Below, in pieces: positions 21,093-26,219 of a stretch of DNA of 26,219 nt. Each line of letters begins with the position of its first letter. Position 1 is the first letter of the stretch. The stretch comes from CAZGAQ01 sp964523405 (lineage in GTDB: Bacteria > Planctomycetota > Phycisphaerae > UBA1845 > Fen-1342): positions 1-26,219 of the forward strand of contig CAZGAQ010000052.1 in assembly GCA_964523405.1 (NCBI GenBank). The letters are read 5' to 3'. Under the pieces are notes generated by a model that saw only the letters and a program-made list of their open reading frames with translations, was not told the origin of the DNA and did not search any database. The position numbers were made by a program, and so were the translations under genes.

Positions 21093-22088
21093 TCATTCGG
21101 CCCGCGGCGGTCCGATATGTGCGGGCGGCGGCACCGGTGCGAAGTTGATGCGCTCCCGCTCCACTACCAGCGGACGTTTGCGGACCTGGAAGTGGATGGC
21201 GCTGATATACTCCCCCAACACGCCGAAGAAGAAGAGCTGTACGCCGGAGAAGAAGAAGATCGCCACAATCAGCGTCGCGATACCGGGCGGCGAGAACTTG
21301 CGGAAATAGAGCAGATTCACGATCAGGTTGAGGAAGGCATAGAGGAGGCTGAGGACGGACACGACCAGCCCGATCAGCAGGCACAATCGCATCGGGATGT
21401 TCGTAAACGAGATCAGCCCGTTGAGCCCCTGATCCACCAGGTGGTAGAGGCGATTCTTCGAGAATCCGCGCTGCCGTGCTTTCCACGTGAAAGGCACACC
21501 CGTGGCGCGGAAACCGCAGCTGGCAATCAGGCCGCGGACGTACGGGTAGTAGTCATCGCAGCGCCGCAGGGCCTCGACGACGACGCGATCGATGAGCTGA
21601 AATTCACCGACATCCGGCGGGATGTACAGGTCGGCAAAGCGCGTGACCGCGCGGTAGTACGCGCGGCGGACGTTGCGCATGAGGAAGCCTTCCTCACGGT
21701 TGGCGCGAATGCCGTAGACCACTTCGTGACCCGTTTCCCACTGCCGCACGAACTCGAGGATGACCTCTGGCGGGTCTTGCAGATCGGCGGGCAACAGCGG
21801 CACGACCGCGTCACCCGTGGTGGCCAGCAGGGCGTTGAAGACCGAGCGCGAGGGCCCGAAGTTGCGGGCGTTGAGAATAACCTTCACATGCGGGTCGGCA
21901 CCGGCGAGTTGCCGCAGCATCGGAACGGTCTGGTCGGTGGACGCGTTGTCCGCAAAGACGTGCTCGTAGTCGTACGCGGCCAGGTCCGTCGCGAACAGCC
22001 GACGCACCGCCTCGTAGCACTCGCGCACGTTCACTTCTTCGTTCCACACGGGTGTCACAATGCTGATGAGCTTACGGCGCGTGGACAT
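21093..22088 (-). CDS. GT2 glycosyltransferase, polyprenyl-phosphate sugar transferase type
   Basis: 331 residues. The GT-A domain at 1-230 starts ISIVTPVWNEEVNVRECYEAV, with FADNASTDQTVPMLRQLA and the metal-binding PADLQDPPEVI; the acidic motif is Asp-Leu-Gln-Asp. This is the DPM1/GtrB/ArnC group, which moves a sugar from a nucleotide donor to a polyprenyl phosphate. Two C-terminal helices at about 235-300 (LCLLIGLVVSVLSLLYAFL and IATLIVAIFFFSGVQLFFFGVLGEYIS) match the GtrB-type membrane anchor. ATG at 22088 has only a weak GAGAA upstream. It follows the split transketolase pair by 67 bases, so it is probably in the same operon. The product may feed lipopolysaccharide or exopolysaccharide modification. 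Sugar identity is open. Confidence 0.92.
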   Translation of the reverse strand: MSTRRKLISIVTPVWNEEVNVRECYEAVRRLFATDLAAYDYEHVFADNASTDQTVPMLRQLAGADPHVKVILNARNFGPSRSVFNALLATTGDAVVPLLPADLQDPPEVILEFVRQWETGHEVVYGIRANREEGFLMRNVRRAYYRAVTRFADLYIPPDVGEFQLIDRVVVEALRRCDDYYPYVRGLIASCGFRATGVPFTWKARQRGFSKNRLYHLVDQGLNGLISFTNIPMRLCLLIGLVVSVLSLLYAFLNLIVNLLYFRKFSPPGIATLIVAIFFFSGVQLFFFGVLGEYISAIHFQVRKRPLVVERERINFAPVPPPAHIGPPRAE

Positions 22089-22155
22089 ACCGAATTCTCG
22101 TTAGAAGCCAGGGCGGCCAGGCGCAGGCGCCGGCTGCGCTCCTGTACCGGGCATC

Positions 22156-23076
22156 TTACCGCCGGGCAACCAAGTCTCGCACCAGCGCCGCCAAGTCCCC
22201 GCACAGACTACGCAGGTGGGCCTGGCTGCCCACCGCGTGCAGCAGGCGGTCCGGTGCGCCGAAGCGACGGAACGGCACGCGCGGCGCGGCGGTGGTACCA
22301 GCAAGGACCTCGGCAACGGCCGAACCGAGCCCGCCAACGACGCTGTGTTCCTCGACCGCGATGATGCCGGCGGTTTCGCAGGCGGCGGCGAGGATGGCCG
22401 CTTCGTCCAGCGGCTTGAGCGTGTGCATGCTCAGGACACGGGCCTGGATGCCGGCGGAGGTGAGCTGTTCGGCAACGGCGACGGTGTACGCCAGAATGCC
22501 ACCGGTCGTAACGAGCGTCACATCGCGGCCGGGTCGGACCTCCACGGCCTTGCCGAGCGCGAAAGCGCGCGGCGCGGACGGGTGCACAACCGGCTCGCGG
22601 GCCTTTCCCAGCCGGAGATAACAGGGCCCCGGCTGCGCAGCGATGGCCTGCGTAGCCAGCGCGGTTTCGACGGGGTCGCCGGGCGCGACGACCGTCATAC
22701 CCGGCAGCGTACGGAGAACGGCCAGGTCTTCCAGGCCGTGATGGGTGTAGCCTTGCGGCCCGTACGCGAAACCGCCGCCGACGGAGACGATCTTGACGGG
22801 CAGCTCGTTGTAGCAGACGTCGTTGCGGATCTGCTCCAGGCAGCGCAGCGTGGGAAAGTTCGCGATCGAGTACGTGAACACGATCTTGCCGCAGCTCGCC
22901 AGCCCCGCCGCAATGCCCGTCAGGTTCTGCTCGGCGACACCGACGTTGAGGAAGCGCTGCGGGAAACGATCGCGGTACGTCTCCAGCACGGAGAACCCCA
23001 AGTCACCCGTCACGAGCCAGATACGCTCGTCTGCGGCCGCGAGGTCACACAGGGCGTTGAGGAAGGCGGTTCTCAT
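22156..23076 (-). CDS. Transketolase, C-terminal (pyrimidine-binding) subunit
   Basis: 306 residues holding the pyrimidine and C-terminal transketolase domains. MRTAFLNALCDLAAADERIWLVTGDLGFSVLE and FPQRFLNVGVAEQNLTGIAAGLASCGKIVFTYSIANFPTLR contain the GVAEQN catalytic Glu that protonates the thiamine pyrimidine. KIVSVGGGFAYGPQGYTHHGLEDLAVLRTLPGMTVVAPGDP is typical of the group. The C-terminal domain, about 185-306, includes GILAYTVAVAEQL and GIIAVEEHSVVGGLGSAVAEVL. Its ATG overlaps the stop of the N-terminal subunit by four bases (ATGA), so the two are made together as one enzyme. The size and sequence fit split transketolases found in sugar or surface-polysaccharide clusters rather than the 660-residue housekeeping enzyme. 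Confidence 0.93.
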   Translation of the reverse strand: MRTAFLNALCDLAAADERIWLVTGDLGFSVLETYRDRFPQRFLNVGVAEQNLTGIAAGLASCGKIVFTYSIANFPTLRCLEQIRNDVCYNELPVKIVSVGGGFAYGPQGYTHHGLEDLAVLRTLPGMTVVAPGDPVETALATQAIAAQPGPCYLRLGKAREPVVHPSAPRAFALGKAVEVRPGRDVTLVTTGGILAYTVAVAEQLTSAGIQARVLSMHTLKPLDEAAILAAACETAGIIAVEEHSVVGGLGSAVAEVLAGTTAAPRVPFRRFGAPDRLLHAVGSQAHLRSLCGDLAALVRDLVARR

Positions 23077-23936
23077 GGGCGGCCCTCCGCGGGGGGTGTG
23101 GCCGACCGACCGAGTTCCGCGAGGGCCGCGGCGAGTTGCTCGGCGTTGGGAGAACGGTAGTGCCAGGCAAGTTGGCCTTCCATGTAGCTCACGCCCTTAC
23201 CCTTGATGGTGTGGGCGATCAGGCATGATGGGCGCCGCGGCTCGAACGGTACCGCCTGCAACGCGGTGTCGAGTTGGGCGTGGTTGTGGCCGTCGACTTC
23301 GCGGACGCTCCACCCGAAAGCCCGCCACTTGTCGGCCAACGGCTCCAGGTCGAGGACGTCGCGCACAGCGCCAAAGCTCTGGATCTTGTTGTAGTCGATG
23401 ATGGCCACCAACTGATCCAGGCGGTGGTGCGGGGCAAAGAGGGCGGCTTCCCAGGTCGAGCCCTCGTCACACTCCCCGTCGCTAAGCAGGACGAAGGCGC
23501 GATACGGGCGGGCGTCGCGCTGGGCGGCGAGAGCGACGCCGCAACCAAGCGCCAGACCGTGGCCGAGCGCACCGGTGGAGAAGTCGACGCCGGGGACGCC
23601 GTGGGCCGTGCAATGGCCTGCGAGCGCGCTGCCATCGTCACAGTAGGTGTCCAGCCAGGTACGCGGCAGGAATCCGGCTTCTGCCAGGACCGCGTACAGC
23701 GCGGCGGCGGCGTGGCCCTTGCTGAGGATGCAGCGGTCGCGGTCGGGCCATTGGGGTCGCGCCGGGTCCACGCGCAGGACGCCGCGATAGAGAACGGCCA
23801 GGATGTCGGCGATGGAGAGGCAGGAGCCGATGTGCGAGGCATCCGCATGGTGCACCATGCACAAAGCATGGGCACGAATGCGCCGGGCGAGTTCCAGGGA
23901 GTCCACGCGGTGCACGGGCATATCGCTCCTGGCCAT
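23073..23936 (-). CDS. Transketolase, N-terminal (TPP-binding) subunit
   Basis: 287 residues. The TPP-binding domain has ALCMVHHADASHIGSCLSIADILAVLYRGVL, then ILSKGHAAAALYAVLAEAGFL, VDFSTGALGHGLALGCGVALA, and the thiamine motif SDGECDEGSTWEAALFAPHHRLDQLVAIIDYNKIQS. The usual Gly-Asp-Gly of that motif is Ser-Asp-Gly here, which occurs in split transketolases. HTIKGKGVSYMEGQLAWHYRSPN closes the domain. It pairs with the C-terminal subunit, which overlaps it by four bases. The start is uncertain: ATG at 23936 is used, GTG at 23939 and ATG at 23921 (AGGAG upstream, but very close) are alternatives. A GT2 gene downstream suggests the product sugar enters a surface glycan; the donor and acceptor sugars cannot be told. 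Confidence 0.92.
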   Translation of the reverse strand: MARSDMPVHRVDSLELARRIRAHALCMVHHADASHIGSCLSIADILAVLYRGVLRVDPARPQWPDRDRCILSKGHAAAALYAVLAEAGFLPRTWLDTYCDDGSALAGHCTAHGVPGVDFSTGALGHGLALGCGVALAAQRDARPYRAFVLLSDGECDEGSTWEAALFAPHHRLDQLVAIIDYNKIQSFGAVRDVLDLEPLADKWRAFGWSVREVDGHNHAQLDTALQAVPFEPRRPSCLIAHTIKGKGVSYMEGQLAWHYRSPNAEQLAAALAELGRSATPPAEGRP

Positions 23937-24040
23937 CACCCGTCAGTATCCGGGGCGGCGGCGGGGGCGGCAAGCGCGGCGGCGTGTTTCGCGACCGGAA
24001 CGCGGCACGCCGACGGGTAGCGGCGCCGCGCGGGGGACGG

Positions 24041-24046
24041 CATAAT
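24041..24046 (+). promoter_or_regulatory. Possible -10 element for the M29 aminopeptidase gene
   Basis: CATAAT lies 55 bases before the ATG at 24101, in the divergent gap from the transketolase gene. No convincing -35 element, so this is weak. Confidence 0.25.
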
Positions 24047-24100
24047 GGGGTCTCACCGCCGGGTAGCGTCGCTGCACCTCGGTAAAGCCAAGGAGTAAAC

Positions 24101-25219
24101 ATGCTGGATCCGCGTGTCACCAAGCTGGCCGCTACGCTCGTCAACTATTCCTGCGCCGTCAAACCGGGAGAGAAGCTCCTGATCGAGGCGATTGATGTGC
24201 CGGTCGAGTTCACGACGGAGTGCGTGCGGCTGACGCGCGCGGCAGGAGCGCACCCGCTGGTGCTGCTCAAGAGCAACCGGGTGAATCGGGCACTGATGCT
24301 GCACGGGGCGCAGGAGCAGTGGGACCTGATTGCGGACATCGAGCGGCGGCAGATGGAGAGCGTGCAGTGCTACATCGGGGCGCGTGGGAACTGGAACATC
24401 TCGGAGCTGTCGGACGTGCCGGGGCCGCAGCAGAAGATCTATGAGGGGACGGTGTGGAAGCGGGTGCACAGCGAGGTGCGCGTGCCGAAGACGCGCTGGG
24501 TTGTGCTGCGCTGGCCGCACCCGAGCATGGCCCAGCTCGCGCAGATGTCGAGCGAGAGCTTTGAGAAGTTCTACTTCGACGTGTGCACGATGGACTACCG
24601 CAAGATGGGGGTGGCGATGCAGGCGCTGAAGCGGCGGATGGAGGCGACGGACGTGGTGCGGCTGAAGGGGCCGCGGGACACGGACCTGACGTTCTCGATC
24701 AAGGGCATGCCGGCGATTCCGTGCGACGGGAAGCTGAACATTCCGGACGGCGAGGTCTTCACGGCGCCGGTGCGCGAGAGCCTGAACGGCGTGATGCACT
24801 ACAACACGCCGACGCTGTATCGCGGGGAGACGCACGAGAACATCCGGCTGGTGTTCAAGTACGGCAAGGCGGTGGAAGCGACCAGCTCGAACACGACCAA
24901 GCTGAACGAGGTGCTCGACACGGACGCCGGGGCGCGCTACGTGGGCGAGTTCGCCATCGGGGTGAACCCGTATGTGACCAAGCCGATGAAGGACACGCTG
25001 TTCGACGAGAAAATCGCGGGGAGCGTGCACCTGACGCCCGGCAACGCGTACGACGAAGCGCCCAACGGAAACAAGAGCGAGATCCACTGGGACATGGTGA
25101 TGATCCAGACGCCGGAGTACGGCGGCGGGGAGATGTACTTCGACGGGCAGCTCGTGCGCAAGGACGGGCGATTTGTAACGGAAGAGCTGGCGGCGCTGAA
25201 TCCCGAGGCGCTGATGTAG
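24101..25219 (+). CDS. Aminopeptidase, peptidase family M29 (AmpS/PepS/AmpT)
   Basis: 372 residues, the normal family length being about 370-415. It is a cytoplasmic metal-dependent exopeptidase releasing N-terminal residues. Metal-site candidates in order are Glu218 in IPDGEVFTAP, Glu283 in RYVGEFAIGVNP, His310 and Tyr317 in GSVHLTPGNAY, and His329 and Asp331 in SEIHWDMVMI. Their order matches the two-metal site known from Thermus AmpT. The loop between the two His ligands is about 12 residues shorter than in that enzyme. The N-terminal half has KLAATLVNYSCAVKPGEKLLIEAIDVPVEF, also typical. ATG at 24101 has AAGGAG six bases upstream. It stands alone between the divergent transketolase genes and a gene-free region. 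Confidence 0.93.
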   Translation: MLDPRVTKLAATLVNYSCAVKPGEKLLIEAIDVPVEFTTECVRLTRAAGAHPLVLLKSNRVNRALMLHGAQEQWDLIADIERRQMESVQCYIGARGNWNISELSDVPGPQQKIYEGTVWKRVHSEVRVPKTRWVVLRWPHPSMAQLAQMSSESFEKFYFDVCTMDYRKMGVAMQALKRRMEATDVVRLKGPRDTDLTFSIKGMPAIPCDGKLNIPDGEVFTAPVRESLNGVMHYNTPTLYRGETHENIRLVFKYGKAVEATSSNTTKLNEVLDTDAGARYVGEFAIGVNPYVTKPMKDTLFDEKIAGSVHLTPGNAYDEAPNGNKSEIHWDMVMIQTPEYGGGEMYFDGQLVRKDGRFVTEELAALNPEALM

Positions 25220-25238
25220 GGAAAGGGTCAAGGGACCT

Positions 25239-25272
25239 AGGAATCGAGGGATCGAGGGATCGAGGGATCAAG
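25239..25272 (+). repeat. 8-bp tandem repeat, GGATCGAG
   Basis: About four units in a row (25241-25248, 25249-25256, 25257-25264, 25265-25272). The first and last units carry one change each. It begins 20 bases after the M29 aminopeptidase stop. Confidence 0.8.
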
Positions 25273-25429
25273 GTCCTCCGTGCGCGGTTCGGAGCGCGCT
25301 GGCCGAAGGTGATCAAGATGTTGTTTTGCGCGCGTCCTAAGTGAGCACCTTGGATATCGGGACGTTGCGGCGGCGAGGTGACAGGTGAGCAAGTAACAAG
25401 GTGACAACGGGAGCGGAGCCGGCGGCGGC

Positions 25430-25457
25430 GGGGCCGAGGGGCAGGGGGCAGGGGACA
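25430..25457 (+). repeat. 28-base G-rich direct repeat, copy 1
   Basis: Matches 25621-25648 at 27 of 28 bases (A in place of C at base 8). The core is GGGGCAGGGGGCAGGGGACA. Confidence 0.75.
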
Positions 25458-25620
25458 GGAGGGCGAGTCGAGGGAACGGAGCACGGCAGAGGGGCAGTAG
25501 CGAGTTTCGAGTAGCGAGCAGCGAGTTGAGAAGAGAGGGAACGGGGAACTGGGAACGGGGATCGGCAGAGGCGGAGTGGCGAGTAGCGAGGAGCGAGTTG
25601 AAGAGGCGGGGCGGGCTGTC

Positions 25621-25648
25621 GGGGCCGCGGGGCAGGGGGCAGGGGACA
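25621..25648 (+). repeat. 28-base G-rich direct repeat, copy 2
   Basis: Second copy, 191 bases after the first in the same orientation, followed by a further variation on the theme (GACAAGTGACAGGGGACAGG). Confidence 0.75.
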
Positions 25649-25795
25649 AGTCTGAAGTGACAAGTGACAGGGGACAGGTGGCGGGGCGCCGACGTCGATG
25701 GAGTGTGCGTCGCCATAGGGGAAGGATGGCGCGCGTTGGGGCGTGGGGGGAGGGCGGAGCGCTGGAGTGGCGGGTTTTGTGGGGGGAGGAGCGGG

Positions 25796-25941
25796 TTGGG
25801 GCGGGGAAGAGCGGAGAATAGCGAATTCCGAATGGTGAAGAGCGAATGACGAAAGAAGAGCCGTCGGCCTTCGGCGCTTGGCCGGAGGGATGCTGTGGGT
25901 GGAGGCGGATTCCTCGGTCGCTGGGCGCCCTCGGAATGACG
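25796..25941 (-). repeat. Dispersed intergenic repeat, copy 2 (inverted relative to 13116-13254)
   Basis: About 146 bases ending CTCGGAATGACG. It is the reverse complement of the copy at 13116-13254 with scattered changes and small gaps. Shared parts include GGAGAATAGCG, ATTCCGAATGG, GAGCCGTCGGCCTTC, GGCCGGAGGGATG and CCTCGGTCGCTGGGCGCCC. Confidence 0.85.
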
Positions 25942-26099
25942 GGCGCGACTCTTTTTCGGAATAACGGGCGAAGGCGTGGGACGGCGGATGGCGGGTGCGG
26001 GTGTGCGGAGCGGCGCGGGCGGCCTTTGCGGGTCGGCGGGCGCCGGGTATGCTGGCGTTGGCCCACGCGCGGCGTCGCGAGCGGGCGAATGGAGCACGG

Positions 26100-26161
26100 A
26101 AATTGGTGGCTGTCCCTAGTTCTTCTCGCGGCTCGTGCGGACCATCGTCCGGCGAGCCGCG
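26100..26161. repeat. GGTGGCTGTCCCTAGTTC motif with adjacent 35-base hairpin
   Basis: AATTGGTGGCTGTCCCTAG (26101-26119) is close to a sequence I recall near REP-associated and IS200-like transposases (GGTGACTGTCCCTATTTT). Directly after it CGCGGCTCG (26127-26135) and CGAGCCGCG (26153-26161) pair perfectly, with an inner stem CGGAC/GTCCG around CATC. It could be the end of a REP-type or IS200-type element that continues past the window. Confidence 0.4.
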
Positions 26162-26219
26162 TTGGCTCTTGCCAGGAGTGAGAAGGTGGGAAAGTGGGGA
26201 AGTGGGAAAGGGGCGTCGC

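Larger units (their letters stand above)
25220..26219. other. Gene-free, repeat-rich right end
   Basis: 1000 bases with no credible gene; the long open frames here result from biased G/A-rich reiterated sequence. From about 25430 to 25680 the plus strand is mostly G and A, made of words such as GGGCAGGGGACA, GCGAGTAGCGAG and GAACGGGGAACT repeated at irregular spacing. Around 26180-26212 GTGGGAAAGTGGGGAAGTGG continues the theme. Separate entries cover the tandem tract, the 28-base pair, the dispersed repeat and the terminal hairpin. Confidence 0.7.

Noticed and set aside
13116..25941. A composite transposon bounded by the inverted repeats
   Set aside because: The interval holds ordinary chromosomal genes and no transposase or integrase, and the repeats are too divergent and non-terminal-looking for mobile element ends.
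24855..26097. Long minus-strand open frames over the right end
   Set aside because: Their translations are Pro/Ser/Arg-rich reiterations (repeats of PRSLDPSIPRSL type) produced by the G/A-rich tracts, and one overlaps the M29 gene.

Overview
The window is high-GC DNA that looks like a Planctomycetes genome, probably close to Phycisphaerae. This is inferred from protein style: dockerin-like EF-hand tails of the type GDINGDGLVDWGDF..CLAGP, a HAF-repeat secreted protein, a membrane protein ending in a CxxCGYP..CPECG zinc ribbon, a long Lgt with an inserted domain, and intergenic DNA full of short reiterated sequence. No 16S gene is present to confirm this. I see no prophage, CRISPR array or complete insertion sequence.

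Layout. 1-2769 (minus): the start of clpC, cut by the window edge, preceded on the same strand by a small membrane protein that is translationally coupled to a glycosyltransferase. 2928-4139 (plus): lgt. 4140-5258: an RNA block with short tandem repeats after lgt, tRNA-Val(GAC) on minus, and ssrA (tmRNA) on plus with a clear hairpin terminator. 5900-8524 (plus): a secreted protein with a Hint autoprocessing domain, seven HAF repeats and a dockerin-like tail. 8953-9576 (minus): a zinc-ribbon membrane protein. 9787-11082 (plus): a Bcr/CflA-type MFS exporter whose end overlaps the end of a convergent GH43 glycosidase (11069-12841, minus). 13381-15030 (plus): a secreted metalloprotease with a dockerin-like tail.

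15125-20971 (minus) is one probable operon. In transcription order it holds a small cysteine-rich secreted protein, a HlyD/MacA-type membrane fusion protein, a LolD/MacB-type ATPase, two FtsX-type permeases and a lipoprotein. A good sigma70-like promoter lies just upstream. This looks like an envelope-spanning efflux or extraction pump whose cargo cannot be read from sequence; the cysteine-rich partner hints at metals or thiol-reactive compounds. 21093-23936 (minus) holds a split transketolase pair followed by a polyprenyl-phosphate-type GT2 glycosyltransferase, probably for surface sugars. 24101-25219 (plus) is an M29 aminopeptidase. The last kilobase is non-coding: purine-rich reiterated tracts, one copy of a dispersed repeat whose inverted copy lies at about 13.1-13.25 kb, and a conserved-looking motif plus hairpin near the right edge.

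Functionally the window mixes core genes (ClpC, Lgt, tmRNA, tRNA) with cell-envelope and secreted genes. Lgt would act on the lipoprotein encoded at 15125-15694. The exported proteins (Hint/HAF protein, GH43, metalloprotease) are consistent with a polymer-degrading or surface-remodelling lifestyle. The most unusual items are the Hint-HAF-dockerin protein, the cysteine-rich protein of the efflux operon, the C33 in tRNA-Val, and the paired dispersed repeat.
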